Source of the DNA: an uncultured Granulosicoccaceae bacterium | GTDB lineage: Bacteria; Pseudomonadota; Gammaproteobacteria; Granulosicoccales; Granulosicoccaceae | Length of the DNA: 64,000 bases | Direction of reading: 5' to 3' | Assembly (NCBI GenBank): GCA_937922945.1 | Contig: CAKZUP010000017.1 | Coordinates: 1-64,000, forward strand | Part shown: piece by piece, positions 45,833 through 56,234 of the stretch | Layout of the letters: every line of letters starts with the position of its first letter | Position numbering within the stretch: position 1 is the first letter of the stretch | Made by a program: the position numbers and the translations under genes | The notes under the pieces: generated by a model | The model's database searches: none | What the model saw: the letters and a program-made list of their open reading frames with translations, nothing else | What the model was told of the DNA's origin: nothing

Positions 45833-46549
45833 GTGATTAAAACATTTAAATATGCGTTGCTGTTGCTCGCAGTTGTCGTCTTCGCTGCAGCCTTTTCCTA
45901 TCCCAGTATTATGCGATGTACGCTCATAGGCTTCTCAAGCTTCAGACAAAGTGAAGGTAAGCTTTTTATTTCGCCGGCTATCGCCAAACAGGATGACTCC
46001 AGAATAAAAACCTTGTTAAGTGATGCCCGAACTCGCATCGGCTATCACTTTGGCGATCCGGTCTCCACTCCGACGATTATTGTTGTCGATAGCGATGAGG
46101 AAGCACATAAACTTGGCTTGGGTGGTGCACCTGGCACCTTGTTAATCGCGCCTTGGGGAAATTATTTGCTGTTGCATTTGTCAAAAGGCAATCTCGATGT
46201 TATGGCGCATGAACTGGTGCATGCAGAAATTGCTGAGCGCTTGGGTTATTTTAATCGCATAACAAAGTTTCCCACCTGGCTCGATGAAGGTATTGCGCTA
46301 CAAGTTGATTATCGCTCTGAGTATTCGTTGCTGTTCGACCTTGATCAAACAGAACTGGCGCGAGTAACCAGCTTACGAACGCCGACTGATTTCTGGACCA
46401 ATGATATGGAGCAGAATATTAAAAACTACCGCTCGTCGAAGGTTGCGGTTAATAAAACATTTTTCGATAAACGAACGCAAAGCGCGCTGTATTCATTGCT
46501 CGACAGGCTGAACGCCGGTGAAGAATTGTCTGAGTTGCTTGGCCGCTAG
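45833..46549 (+). CDS. Membrane-anchored HEXXH (gluzincin-like) protein
   Basis: 238 residues from a GTG at 45833. A short N-terminal membrane anchor (LLLLAVVVFAAAFSY) is followed by a small zinc-protease-like domain: VMAHELVHAEIAERLGYF contains HELVH, and WLDEGIALQVDY supplies the downstream Glu. This resembles the peptidase MA-like domain but no family was confirmed. Catalytic function is therefore inferred from the motif. The upstream 230 bases carry no supported gene. Confidence 0.65.
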   Translation: MIKTFKYALLLLAVVVFAAAFSYPSIMRCTLIGFSSFRQSEGKLFISPAIAKQDDSRIKTLLSDARTRIGYHFGDPVSTPTIIVVDSDEEAHKLGLGGAPGTLLIAPWGNYLLLHLSKGNLDVMAHELVHAEIAERLGYFNRITKFPTWLDEGIALQVDYRSEYSLLFDLDQTELARVTSLRTPTDFWTNDMEQNIKNYRSSKVAVNKTFFDKRTQSALYSLLDRLNAGEELSELLGR

Positions 46550-46653
46550 AATTCCTCTTGAAGGTCAGGGCCCAGACCATAGCACTTTCAAATTTACTAA
46601 CAACTTCACACGCAACTTTGTTTGCAACCTTATTTGCAATTTCGCGGGCAAGG

Positions 46654-48063
46654 CTAGTTCGGCCACAGCACCGTGTCGGGATGGAATTGCGACCATGCGA
46701 ACCAGAATGCCTCGTGACTACTGATATTTTCTGCTGACTCACTTACCGCTTTTATGCCACCGGCATCCAGTATCAATTCAATGCCGTCCTGTTCTACTGT
46801 CTCACCCTGTTGCAGCTCCAGCATGGCTTTCCTGCGATCAAACGCAATGGCTTTTCCAGCGTCTGTTACCACACCCACCACGTCAGCATGAACGTCGAGC
46901 CGCGGGTCGACATCGCCAACCGGGAAAATAGGTCCGTTCGCATCGCGATTATTTTTGAAATCGAAGTTCTTCCCCAGCGCTAAGCGTTCTTCCAGAACGG
47001 TTGTTTCGGGGTAGGCGCTTTTCCATTCACCCCAGGTGGTAGTGACTACAGTGGCTTGTTCGAGTTTAATGTTCTTTTGCGCCAGCGAACCGGTGACAGC
47101 CTGACCTGTGAATGTGTCAAATACCGAATAGCTGTTAATGTCATACATGACTTTATTAGACCGAATCAGTAGACCGGATGTGCGCAGTACCGGACGCATT
47201 ACACCCTCTGGCAGAGCATCGGTGAAGTAGGCTTGGGCCGAGCCGCATAATGTGCAATAAGGAATGCCTAGTGTACGGCCGCCCAGAGTATCGTTTACCA
47301 TTTCTCGCACTTCCATAATCTGTCTTGGGTATGCACGGTATTCACCGTTTACCTGTATACCGAATACGATGTCGTTATCTTTCGGCCAAGTGGCATCTTT
47401 GGCCTGAGTAACGGTGGGGTTGTCTGCTGCCGGTATGCAATTACAGGGTTCATCGGTGGTGTCATAGGGTCTGTCATCGATAAGAACGCCGCCCCACGAA
47501 ACATGCCGCCAATCGATATTGCCCTCCCTGAAAATGTTCTCCCAACCCGGGATGAGGGTCGTGAAAATACCTTTTTTGTAGTCAAGATAATCGGGCGGTG
47601 CAGGGATGTTCCAGGCCATCAGGTGATCGGTTGTACTGCCCCAATATCTTCCATCTTTTATTTCAATGTCCAATAACGTTTGTGTTGCGCCACCCAGGTC
47701 TGCCATAAGAGCTTGCTGTGATATGAACCGCATTAAGTCAGCGATAGGCCAGGCGAGTCTGGGGTCGTTCGATTGTGCGATTACATCCAGTGCAGCTGCC
47801 TGACTCTTTCCCCAGCCGCCGTTGGCAAGGCTATCTTTGAAAACAATATCAACTGCCGCTTTCACATCAGGGCTGAGATCGCCCGTGGGGATGTCAGGTG
47901 GCGTACCGAATACGCTTATCACGTGAGGTGATAGTGCATCTGATTTGGCCATACCGTTGGATTGGGCGTAGCTATAAGTGCTCAAGATCATCAAAGCCGA
48001 CAGTAGCAGCACGACTCGTACATCAGGAAGCAAATCTTTTCTCGCAGGATTAATTTCAGCCAT
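46654..48063 (-). CDS. DUF3179 domain-containing secreted protein
   Basis: 469 residues from ATG 48063 with GGGG spaced ~9 bases before; a longer frame starts at 48078. Signal peptide VVLLLSALMILSTYSYAQS. The DUF3179 domain is recognised by REMVNDTLGGRTLGIPYCTLCGSAQAYF and GLLIRSNKVMYD, SYSVFDTFTGQAV. Members contain a CxxC pair (here CTLCG) and are of unknown function. No operon partner is clear. Confidence 0.75.
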   Translation of the reverse strand: MAEINPARKDLLPDVRVVLLLSALMILSTYSYAQSNGMAKSDALSPHVISVFGTPPDIPTGDLSPDVKAAVDIVFKDSLANGGWGKSQAAALDVIAQSNDPRLAWPIADLMRFISQQALMADLGGATQTLLDIEIKDGRYWGSTTDHLMAWNIPAPPDYLDYKKGIFTTLIPGWENIFREGNIDWRHVSWGGVLIDDRPYDTTDEPCNCIPAADNPTVTQAKDATWPKDNDIVFGIQVNGEYRAYPRQIMEVREMVNDTLGGRTLGIPYCTLCGSAQAYFTDALPEGVMRPVLRTSGLLIRSNKVMYDINSYSVFDTFTGQAVTGSLAQKNIKLEQATVVTTTWGEWKSAYPETTVLEERLALGKNFDFKNNRDANGPIFPVGDVDPRLDVHADVVGVVTDAGKAIAFDRRKAMLELQQGETVEQDGIELILDAGGIKAVSESAENISSHEAFWFAWSQFHPDTVLWPN

Positions 48064-48261
48064 AACGTAATACCCCATTGCCTAATGCTATGAACAAGTT
48101 GACGCAAAGAAGTTCTGTTGAATGTCGCATATCTGCGATGGGATGCTGACATTCGTGCTATCGCTTGCCGGCCTACAGCGTTTATGGGCGCTGACTGATC
48201 GTGATTTGCGCTAAGTTATTAATGTGACATGCCAGATTTAGAAGTATCCTTTCGGCCGCAT

Positions 48262-49011
48262 TTAAATTCCAACGCCAGATAGATACCAATAGGCAAACGC
48301 CGCTGGATAGGATGCCAGCGCTATTGCCAGCACTACTTTGAGCTGGAGTGAGCGAAAACGTCGCCATAACAGTACGCCGCACAGAAGGGCGATAGCGTAT
48401 TCAACAGGAATCCAGACGCGCGCATAATGGTCCGTATCCCAATAGGAAACGGGCGATTGGTATACCCATGCACTGAAGGGCCAAAAATGCGGATGCCCAT
48501 CGTCTACATGCAACGGTAAATCAGTAACACAATGCAGAACGGCAGCCAGCCCGAGCCCAGCTAACGCGAATCCAATGTGTTGGTTTATTGAAGAATATCT
48601 GGCGGAAGAGGCAGATGCATTAACTCGTTCAAATGACGTTCGGTTGTGTAGCATCCAACCCGTGAGCGCGATGGCAAGAAATACGGGAATGGAATTGCTG
48701 ATCGCACTTATCTGTTGCCAGAAAGTTGAATAATACAGTTCGCTCCAAATGCGCGACTCTTCGATCCCACGAAATTTGGCCTGTATCCACATAACAAAAA
48801 GGCTTGCATCTGGTAGCAGTGCGCCGAACAAAACAGCAACCGTAAAAACTCTGTTGCTAGTGTGTGGAACAAAGGATTGGATACGTTGCCACAGGCGTTG
48901 GCAGCGGGTGCGAAAATCCGTTGCACGAGCGACGGCAGAGATGCAATGTGTCGATGCCGGAGCATGAATCAACATGGCGGCAGCGACAAGCAAATGCGTT
49001 TGCGTGTTCAT
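48262..49011 (-). CDS. YdjM/DUF457-like membrane-bound hydrolase-like protein
   Basis: 249 residues with about five membrane spans. The N-terminal MNTQTHLLVAAAMLIHAP and LFGALLPDASLFVMW resemble the start of the YdjM/DUF457 metal-dependent membrane family (THxLV, GxLLPD), and a His/Asp-rich part HCVTDLPLHVDDGHPHFW is a candidate metal site. The family is often misnamed as cobalamin-related. Substrate and activity are unknown. Confidence 0.6.
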   Translation of the reverse strand: MNTQTHLLVAAAMLIHAPASTHCISAVARATDFRTRCQRLWQRIQSFVPHTSNRVFTVAVLFGALLPDASLFVMWIQAKFRGIEESRIWSELYYSTFWQQISAISNSIPVFLAIALTGWMLHNRTSFERVNASASSARYSSINQHIGFALAGLGLAAVLHCVTDLPLHVDDGHPHFWPFSAWVYQSPVSYWDTDHYARVWIPVEYAIALLCGVLLWRRFRSLQLKVVLAIALASYPAAFAYWYLSGVGI

Positions 49012-49066
49012 GATTCATGTATGTCACACATGAATTGATTCAAGGCTCAGGCTGTGTGATGAGTCG

Positions 49067-51718
49067 CTAGAAATTTAGCGACACGTCACGGTGAACAGAG
49101 TTGCAGGCTGCGACATACAGCGCCTGTTCCTTATTGAGTCTTTGTTGTTGGCGAATACCAATGGTTCCACGCATCTGTTCTTCATATGCTACTAACTGTG
49201 GCCCAAGCGCAGACTCTGCCTCGCTTCGCCAGGCAAGCTCTGTTGTGTACTCTTCAATCGCTTTGTCGATAGACTTCAGAGCCGCCTCTTGATCAGGCTT
49301 TTTCTTTTTCAAACTGCTGCGCGCTTTTGATACCGCAGTTTTGATTTTAGACGCACCTTCGATGTCGCCAAACTGATCGGATAGCTCCTTCAGTGGGTCG
49401 ATTAAGTCGGCGGGTTCTTCATTTTCGATGCGCTGACGCATTTCTGGCAAGCTCGCCTCAAGCTCTCGCAAGGCCGATGTACTGGCAAGCGTGGACGATA
49501 TGGATACCGCGTTGTTATACCCATTGTCGGCAGCTTTGCGGTAAGCCAGTCTGGCTTTTGTTTCAGCGCTCTGCAATGCCACGTGCTTTTTATTTTCTTC
49601 TTCCCATTCAGCGGGTATTTGCGCGTTCAGTTCGGTTTTTCTGGTTTCTATTGCGGCGAGCCTGTCGTCGATTGAGGCTATGCGTTTGTCGGCATCGGCA
49701 CCTTGAATGCGTTCCCGCTGCGTATCCAGCTCTTTTGCGGTTTCATCCAGCTCACGCAGTTGACGTTCTATGTCACGAACTTGCGTGTGGTAAACACGGT
49801 AACTATCAGAGTTTGCCAGTACAGCCAGTTCGGCCGCCTTGGCCTCTGCCAGTAACGCTTTGGCTTGTTCTGCATTGTCAAAGCTTTCACTGAGCGACTT
49901 GGCCATCTTTGAAGGCAGGCTGGATAAGTCGAGTGACCTTGCCGTGCTTAAGGTTCTTTCAAAGTCCGGGTTATTGGCGAATTGCTCCACGGTATATTCT
50001 TCAATGCAGTACTGTAACTTCGGGTTTCGCGGTGGCGGCGCAGTTTCTGACAGCAACGACATGCGATTAGGTAGGTAGTTAACAAGTTGTGGGTAGTACC
50101 CAACAATGCCCAATGCAATAAGCTGTAAACAGATAAAGGCGATAACACCTTTATACATATTCACGGTTTTAACAATTGCCGGAGCTACGCCACGTAAATA
50201 GAACAACGCAAAGCCGAACGGCGGCGTTAAGAACGAGGTTTGTATGTTGAGTCCGATCATGACACCAAGCCAGACAGCGGTGACGTTAGCGGATGGGTCG
50301 GCCAGCAATATGGGTGCAACAATGGGCACCACGACCACGGCTATTTCGATAAAGTCGAGAAAGAAGCCGAGGATGAAAATTACCCCCATTACAATAATGA
50401 ATTTGGTCCAGAACCCGCCCGGTAATGAATTCAGATAGTCGCGTACCAGTTCTTCACCGCCAAAGGCCCGGAACGCAGCCGTTAGCATTGCGGCGCCCAA
50501 CAAAATTATGAAGACCAGCGATGTTGCTTTCGCTGTTTCTATCATGACTTCGTGCAGCGTATTGTTCTCACGATTAACGCGTAAGCCACTCCAAAGCAGC
50601 GCAAGCACAATGATTGCGACCACTGCTAAAGACAGGACAATGCCGAGCATATCGCGGTCGGTTTTAATGTTTTTAACGTTACTGTCAAACAACGATAATA
50701 CGATGGCTAAACCGACAAAACCAATAAGTGCCAATATCGCAGGCCAGTATTTTCGCTTACCGTCTTTGAGTCGGTAGCTTGCCATGAGCAATGCACCTGC
50801 AGCACCAATTGAGCCTGCCTGGTTTACTGTCGCGATGCCCGAAATTATCGAACCTAAAACCAGAAAAATAAGCGTCAGTGGCGGTACCAGTGTGCCGAAC
50901 ACTTTTAGCAGGAAGCGTTTATCGTAGCCACCATCGAAACGAACGGCAGGTGCTTTGCCTGGCCGTAGTAATGCATAAAGAAGGATGTAGAGCATATAGA
51001 GCCCCACAAGAACCAATCCGGGTACCAATGCACCGAGAAACATTTCTCCTGCACTGGTTGAGGTCACGGCAAATTCGGATGGCATGCTCAACTCGCCGGT
51101 AGCATCTTTATGCAGCGCTTTTCTGGCTGTTCCGGCCTGATCGGTTGCGCTGGCGAGCTGATCGGCAAGGATGATTAAAACAATAGAGGGTGGAATAATC
51201 TGCCCAAGCGTCCCGGATGCAGCAATAGTGCCCGTGGCTAACGATTGCGAGTACCCATTACGCAGCATAACCGGCAATGATATTAGGCCCATGGCCACCA
51301 CGGTTGCGCCAACAATACCAGTGGTTGCTGCGAGCAGTGCGCCAACGAATACCACTGAAATACCCAAACCACCGGGTACCGGGCCAAACAGCTGCGACAT
51401 GGTAATGAGCAAGTCTTCAGCAATTTTTGATCGCTGCAGCATGATGCCCATAAAAATGAACAAAGGGATTGCGATGAGAGTGTCGCGTTCAACCTCCCAG
51501 TAGATACCGCGCAAGTTGGTAACCCCTGCACTGAGCCATTGACTCGGCCCTCCATGCGCGAAGAACGCATCGGTTCCGCCACCGAACAAATAACCGGATA
51601 CGGCCGCCAACGAGATGGTGATAATCGCAGCGCCCGGTAAGGCGAATGCAACCGGATAACCTGAACCTAACGCAAAGGCCAATAAAATTAACAGAAGTGC
51701 CAGAAAGACCAGTTCCAT
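49067..51718 (-). CDS. TRAP large permease with long C-terminal coiled-coil extension
   Basis: 883 residues, about twice the normal DctM size. The first ~560 residues form the permease: GALLAATTGIVGATVVAMGL, AASGTLGQIIPPSIVLIIL and TSFLTPPFGFALFYLRG are DctM signatures. Two inserts (~190-225 and ~315-390) separate spans. From ~565 to the end a charged helical region follows with repeated Glu/Lys/Leu heptads (DIERQLRELDETAKELDTQR; EIKxxLSDQF-like), ending in CNSVHRDVSLNF. It should be a coiled-coil, possibly holding a partner. The small subunit gene is 18 bases upstream. Confidence 0.85.
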   Translation of the reverse strand: MELVFLALLLILLAFALGSGYPVAFALPGAAIITISLAAVSGYLFGGGTDAFFAHGGPSQWLSAGVTNLRGIYWEVERDTLIAIPLFIFMGIMLQRSKIAEDLLITMSQLFGPVPGGLGISVVFVGALLAATTGIVGATVVAMGLISLPVMLRNGYSQSLATGTIAASGTLGQIIPPSIVLIILADQLASATDQAGTARKALHKDATGELSMPSEFAVTSTSAGEMFLGALVPGLVLVGLYMLYILLYALLRPGKAPAVRFDGGYDKRFLLKVFGTLVPPLTLIFLVLGSIISGIATVNQAGSIGAAGALLMASYRLKDGKRKYWPAILALIGFVGLAIVLSLFDSNVKNIKTDRDMLGIVLSLAVVAIIVLALLWSGLRVNRENNTLHEVMIETAKATSLVFIILLGAAMLTAAFRAFGGEELVRDYLNSLPGGFWTKFIIVMGVIFILGFFLDFIEIAVVVVPIVAPILLADPSANVTAVWLGVMIGLNIQTSFLTPPFGFALFYLRGVAPAIVKTVNMYKGVIAFICLQLIALGIVGYYPQLVNYLPNRMSLLSETAPPPRNPKLQYCIEEYTVEQFANNPDFERTLSTARSLDLSSLPSKMAKSLSESFDNAEQAKALLAEAKAAELAVLANSDSYRVYHTQVRDIERQLRELDETAKELDTQRERIQGADADKRIASIDDRLAAIETRKTELNAQIPAEWEEENKKHVALQSAETKARLAYRKAADNGYNNAVSISSTLASTSALRELEASLPEMRQRIENEEPADLIDPLKELSDQFGDIEGASKIKTAVSKARSSLKKKKPDQEAALKSIDKAIEEYTTELAWRSEAESALGPQLVAYEEQMRGTIGIRQQQRLNKEQALYVAACNSVHRDVSLNF

Positions 51719-51736
51719 CGTATTGAATCCGCGCGG

Positions 51737-52744
51737 TTAGTTAGGTGAGGGGGCGTAGTCGCTGTTAGCGTCTTCAGCTTCTGCTTCGCGACCACCCGGG
51801 TCGTTACGCAAATCGGCGTAAGCCTCGAACATCTGGCTGACAAACTGAATGAGCATGGTGACGGCGAACACGGCGAGAAAGCCTGCCATTAAATATTTGG
51901 TGTACATTCCGAAGCCCGATTGAGACACTTCAAAGTTTGATAACGGGCCGTAGATAATGGATGCTTTGCCCTTGAAGCCTAATATAAGAATGGTCCAGCA
52001 TAGCGTCATGCCAAGCAATATGGAGCCAAACGCGTTAACCGCACCTTTAGCCCGACGAGATAGGCCTGCATAGAACACGTCGACTCTGACATGACCCTCT
52101 TCGAGTAAGGTGTAAGCGCTGGCAAACAGAAACAAGGCGGCATACCAGAAGCGCACAAGATCGCCCATAAAGGCTTGTTCGTAAGAAAAAATAAATCGCG
52201 TGATAACAATGGTTAGTTCCGCTGCAACAATAAGGATGGCCAGCCAGTGAAAGCCTAAGGTGCGCGTGAAAATTGCAATTAAAAAGCCTAATGCGATTAA
52301 AGGATAATGAATGTATAAACCACGATAGCTGGAGCGACCGAGCTGCTTCACCATCTCTTCGCTGACAACATTGCCTAGCAGTCCCTCAACGCGTAAAAAT
52401 GAAATAGCCATATCGGCCAGACCGACAAACAGCACTGCCCAGAAAAAACCGCGAATAAGAAATGTGTTGAATCGTGTGATAGCGGAAGCATCGGCACGCA
52501 ATGGTTTATGACGGGAGCCCAGAACGTACATAAGTGCCAATACAAAGCCTGCAAGGTAGATAGCCGCTTGCAACAATGCTTGTGCGCTGAAGTCGTTAGA
52601 GAAAAGTGGTGTTATGCCCGGTAAACCTTTTTTTATAATGAGGTAATTGTTGAGCAGATAGGTTACTAAGGTTGCCAGCATAGTCCAGCCAAAAATGCGC
52701 ATCAGTAGCGCAGGTGGCTTTGGCATTAATTCGTCATTGTTCAT
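51737..52744 (-). CDS. TRAP small permease DctQ, long form
   Basis: 335 residues, compared with ~190 for the dctQ of the other transporter in this window. The N-terminal ~150 residues add extra membrane spans, then the DctQ part begins with RFWYAALFLFASAYTLLEEGHVRVDVFY (the RVDVF pattern). The C-terminus is acidic. It pairs with the coiled-coil large permease. No substrate-binding protein gene is present next to the pair. Confidence 0.83.
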   Translation of the reverse strand: MNNDELMPKPPALLMRIFGWTMLATLVTYLLNNYLIIKKGLPGITPLFSNDFSAQALLQAAIYLAGFVLALMYVLGSRHKPLRADASAITRFNTFLIRGFFWAVLFVGLADMAISFLRVEGLLGNVVSEEMVKQLGRSSYRGLYIHYPLIALGFLIAIFTRTLGFHWLAILIVAAELTIVITRFIFSYEQAFMGDLVRFWYAALFLFASAYTLLEEGHVRVDVFYAGLSRRAKGAVNAFGSILLGMTLCWTILILGFKGKASIIYGPLSNFEVSQSGFGMYTKYLMAGFLAVFAVTMLIQFVSQMFEAYADLRNDPGGREAEAEDANSDYAPSPN

Positions 52745-52858
52745 AACTTCCTCGATTGCAACCCGTTAAAGCCGAGAGAGGCCACCCGACAACCTCATCA
52801 GTATAAGCAATTTAGGCGAGTGGATCGAGAAAAGCCTGATTAATCCAATACAAAGGGT

Positions 52859-54172
52859 CTATTCCGGTGAGCGTCTCACCGCACCACCAATGATGCTGTA
52901 ATGAACTTGTCCTTTTAGCGGTACATCCTCGCCTGTGCAATCGAGCATGGATGCCAGCCCGATAAGCGGTGAGTTCCTGCCTTGGCTCAACAATGTCTGA
53001 GCGTCAAGGTCGGCAGGCGCCGCCGGGTCGATAAGAATTAAATCGGCTGCTTGTCCCGGGTTCAATGAATATTCACCTGAACGACGCTCTTCATCGGCAA
53101 CCACACGAGCCGGTCCGCTCGTCACTCTGGCGATGATGTCGATCAATGACATATTCAATAAATCGGGTAATCCCATGAGTAATGGAGCGAACGCATCAAA
53201 CGCTGATAATCCCGGCGCGCTGCTCGGAAAAGGTGCGAGCTTTGCATCGTTGTCGTGTGGCGCATGATCAGAACAGATTGAATCAATTGTTCCCTCACGA
53301 ACGGCTATTCGAAGAGCTTCTCTGTCTTCAAGTGTGCGAAACGGCACTGCAGAATGGAAGTGCGCGTTAAAGCCATCGATTTGCTCGTGCGTAAAATACA
53401 GATGGTGAATGCCAACATCGGCACTAATCGATAATCCTTGTTGTTTCGCATCACGCACCAACTCCACGGCTCGGGCTGAACTTAATCGTGACAAATGCAG
53501 CCGGCATTGGGTGCTTTTACAAAGTTCGATGAGTCGGGCGATGGCAACGGTCTCAGCTGCCACGGGTATGCCAGGTAAGCCTAATCGTGTAGCAACGCTG
53601 CCAGCATGTGCACAGCCGTTGCCTGCTATGGCGGCATCAACGGCACGAAAGCTAATGGGGATATTGAAGCTCGACGCATACTCCATAGCACTTAGCAGAA
53701 CCCCGGTATCTTCTATTGGCTTATCGGAATGGCCGAGCAACATGCATCCGGCGCGCTTCAAGGTTGCCATCTCGCTTAAACGTTCACCTTCAAGACCTGC
53801 GCTTAAAGCTGCTATAGGTGCAACACGAACACCTTGCGCTGCCATGGCTTTCTGCTTTATCAGTTCGACAGTCGCGGTTGAATCAATAACAGGATTGGTG
53901 TTTGGTGAACAAAAAACAGTGGTGAAGCCTGCCTTCAGTGCAGCTTTACTCTCACTTTCTATCGTGCCTTTTCGGCTGGCGCCGGGTTCTCGCAGTCGCG
54001 CATACAGATCAATAAAGCCAGGGCAGGCTATCAGGCCCTTTGCATCAATGACGCTTGCATCTGCTGCGCAACTGTCGGCGAATTTGCCGTCTTGAATGTA
54101 TAGCGTTCTGTGATCATCAAACACATTGGCAGGATCAATAACGCGAGCGTTTTCAATTCGAAGCTGGCTCAT
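52859..54172 (-). CDS. pyrC': Inactive dihydroorotase homologue (PyrC')
   Basis: 437 residues of the dihydroorotase fold. The metal-binding HxH of active enzymes is replaced: the loop reads [14 protein letters not shown] instead of DxHVHLREPG. SDHAPH is kept. In Pseudomonas such a non-catalytic PyrC' binds PyrB and is needed to form the active aspartate transcarbamoylase complex. It overlaps the pyrB stop region by 4 bases, as expected for such a complex. Confidence 0.88.
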   Translation of the reverse strand: MSQLRIENARVIDPANVFDDHRTLYIQDGKFADSCAADASVIDAKGLIACPGFIDLYARLREPGASRKGTIESESKAALKAGFTTVFCSPNTNPVIDSTATVELIKQKAMAAQGVRVAPIAALSAGLEGERLSEMATLKRAGCMLLGHSDKPIEDTGVLLSAMEYASSFNIPISFRAVDAAIAGNGCAHAGSVATRLGLPGIPVAAETVAIARLIELCKSTQCRLHLSRLSSARAVELVRDAKQQGLSISADVGIHHLYFTHEQIDGFNAHFHSAVPFRTLEDREALRIAVREGTIDSICSDHAPHDNDAKLAPFPSSAPGLSAFDAFAPLLMGLPDLLNMSLIDIIARVTSGPARVVADEERRSGEYSLNPGQAADLILIDPAAPADLDAQTLLSQGRNSPLIGLASMLDCTGEDVPLKGQVHYSIIGGAVRRSPE

Positions 54173-55158
54173 TCCTTGTTCATCTCCGCCTCACGCACTT
54201 CTTCTCCATGACCCATAATAATGGACATGACTGCCATTCTTACTGCAATGCCGTAAGTTACTTGTTGCAATATGACAGACTGCTTGCCATCAGCAACGCT
54301 TGCCGCAATTTCAACGCCCCTGTTAGTCGGGCCGGGATGCATGACAATAGCATCGGGTTTGGCCAGGCGCATACGTTCCGGTGTTAACCCGTAGGCTTGA
54401 TAAAATTCTGAAGTGCTTGGGATCGTTGCGCTGCTCATGCGCTCGCTCTGTAAGCGCAAGCCCATCACAACATCGGCATCCTTGAGCGCCTTATCGATGT
54501 CTCGATAAACGGTGACACCCAGTGATTCGACATCCGCGGGCATGAGTGTTTGTGGTCCAACAACGCGAACTTCGGCAGTGCCTAAGGTAACCAATGCGGC
54601 TATACCTGAGCGTGCAACTCGCGAGTGTCGAATATCACCGATAATCACAACGCACAATTTACTGAAGTCGCCTTTGCAGCGCCTGATGGTAAACATATCG
54701 AGCATCGCCTGAGTCGGGTGTGCATGTTGTCCATCGCCCCCGTTAATAATATTGATGGTTGGTGCAACGTGTCGCGCTATAAAGTCTGCCGCCCCCGAAT
54801 CGCTATGTCTAACCACGAACATGTCGCTTTGTAGCGCTTCCAGAACGCGCAAGGTGTCGAGCAGTGATTCACCTTTTTTGGTTGATGAACTCACCAGGTC
54901 TATGGTGAGTACATCTGCAGAGAGTCGTTTTGCTGCTAACTCAAATGCCGTGCGAGTACGCGTGCTATTTTCAAAAAAAAGATTAGCGACGGTTTTTCCG
55001 CGCAGTAGGGGCACATTTTTGATGGCTTTATCGTTAACGCTGGTGAAGCCTTCAGCCGTGTCCAGAATATGCGTTAAGGTGGTTTTGTCTAATCCATCAA
55101 TACTGAGGAAATGGTGCAGTTTATTAAATTGGTTAAACTGCGGATCCGATTTGATCAT
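54169..55158 (-). CDS. pyrB: Aspartate carbamoyltransferase catalytic chain
   Basis: 329 residues. The carbamoyl phosphate site [19 protein letters not shown] (STRT), [25 protein letters not shown] and the C-terminal [10 protein letters not shown] are clear. It makes carbamoyl aspartate for pyrimidines. It overlaps pyrR by one base and pyrC' by 4 bases, so the three genes form one operon. No pyrI regulatory subunit is present, as expected with pyrC'. Confidence 0.96.
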   Translation of the reverse strand: MIKSDPQFNQFNKLHHFLSIDGLDKTTLTHILDTAEGFTSVNDKAIKNVPLLRGKTVANLFFENSTRTRTAFELAAKRLSADVLTIDLVSSSTKKGESLLDTLRVLEALQSDMFVVRHSDSGAADFIARHVAPTINIINGGDGQHAHPTQAMLDMFTIRRCKGDFSKLCVVIIGDIRHSRVARSGIAALVTLGTAEVRVVGPQTLMPADVESLGVTVYRDIDKALKDADVVMGLRLQSERMSSATIPSTSEFYQAYGLTPERMRLAKPDAIVMHPGPTNRGVEIAASVADGKQSVILQQVTYGIAVRMAVMSIIMGHGEEVREAEMNKE

Positions 55159-55664
55159 TAGTTTTTCTGTCCAACGCTTACGGTCATTGTTTCGGCGTTA
55201 AGAGACACGTGCTGATGCTCATCAATGTCAATGGCGTGGCCGATAATATCCGCTCGAATAGGCAGCTCGTGTCCGGCGCGTTGCACCAGCACCGCAAGTG
55301 TTATGCGTGATGGACGCCCATAATCGAAAATCTCATTCATGGCAGCTCTGACAGTCCGGCCAGTGCTTAAAACATCATCGACTAAAACGATATGACGACC
55401 ATCAACGTTAACCGGCACTTGTGACGGCCCCACCACTGGGTGCAGACCAACCGTGCTGAAGTCGTCGCGATAGAACGAGATATTCAATTCGCCGAGCGGT
55501 TCATCAAGCCCAAGTGAGCTATGCAAGTGTTTGCCGACATCGACACCACCTGTACGAATACCAATCATTAGAAACGGATCGTTGGCATCGCTGATAGAGT
55601 GCAGGCTGGCCTGCATGTTATCCAGCCACCCACTGACTTCGTTGGCACTAAATTCTGTCATCAC
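55158..55664 (-). CDS. pyrR: PyrR bifunctional regulator/uracil phosphoribosyltransferase
   Basis: 168 residues. The PRPP-binding motif [18 protein letters not shown] is clear, and [15 protein letters not shown] matches PyrR N-terminal part. In Gram-negatives of the Pseudomonas type it belongs to the pyrRBC' operon and has uracil phosphoribosyltransferase activity; its regulatory role differs from Bacillus attenuation. No attenuator hairpin was recognised upstream. Confidence 0.93.
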   Translation of the reverse strand: MMTEFSANEVSGWLDNMQASLHSISDANDPFLMIGIRTGGVDVGKHLHSSLGLDEPLGELNISFYRDDFSTVGLHPVVGPSQVPVNVDGRHIVLVDDVLSTGRTVRAAMNEIFDYGRPSRITLAVLVQRAGHELPIRADIIGHAIDIDEHQHVSLNAETMTVSVGQKN

Positions 55665-55763
55665 TTACCGCTTCGTTATCGCTTTGCTTTTGGTTACTAA
55701 CGATCTGGCACGCACATTTGCCAATTGAGTTGGCCAATTAGTTTCTCAGGCGAGCAAAGGCGA

Positions 55764-56234
55764 CTAAGCCTGCTCATCACCAAACGCGTTGTTGGCAAAC
55801 CAACGTTCCAGTATCAGCGCGGCAGCTAGTTTATCGACATCGGCATGTTGTGTCTTGCCATGTTGTCCTCTGGCACGCATCTTTTGTAGTTCACGCTGCG
55901 CATCCATGGAGCTGTAGCGCTCGTCAGCGCTAAAAACGGGCAGTTTGTAGCGTTTTTTCAGTTTTCTCTGAAATCCCTGAGCATGCGGGGTTATGGCTTG
56001 AGCTTCGCCATCAAGGGTGAGCGGAATGCCGACCACGAGCCCGGTTGGCCGCCATTCGCTCACCGCTTGGTCGATTTTTGTCCAATCTGGTGTACCGCTT
56101 TGGTTAGCCAGCGTCGTGAGTGGCTTGCTTGTGCCCAGAAGTGTGTTTCCCAACGCCAGCCCGATGCGCACACTGCCGTAATCGAAGCACAGGTAGTCGC
56201 CGGTAGGCAGGGTGTCGTTCTGTGTTTGGATCAA
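55764..56234 (-). CDS. ruvX: Holliday junction resolvase-like RuvX (YqgF)
   Basis: 156 residues. YqgF motifs: LCFDYGSVRIGLALG with the catalytic Asp, VVGIPLTLDGEAQAI, and SADERYSSMDAQREL near the end. It acts in rRNA maturation or junction processing in the cytoplasm. It overlaps the yqgE stop by 4 bases; pyrR follows 99 bases on. Confidence 0.95.
   Translation of the reverse strand: MIQTQNDTLPTGDYLCFDYGSVRIGLALGNTLLGTSKPLTTLANQSGTPDWTKIDQAVSEWRPTGLVVGIPLTLDGEAQAITPHAQGFQRKLKKRYKLPVFSADERYSSMDAQRELQKMRARGQHGKTQHADVDKLAAALILERWFANNAFGDEQA

Noticed and set aside
45636-45836. 66-codon frame before the HEXXH gene
   Set aside because: No ribosome site and no family; it seems a chance frame, although it overlaps the GTG start of the next gene by 4 bases.
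46449-46742. Minus-strand frame with Lys/Val-rich repeats (NKVANKVACEV)
   Set aside because: It overlaps the end of the HEXXH gene and the DUF3179 gene, lacks a ribosome site and has no family resemblance; most likely a by-product of a short degenerate repeat at about 46606-46632.
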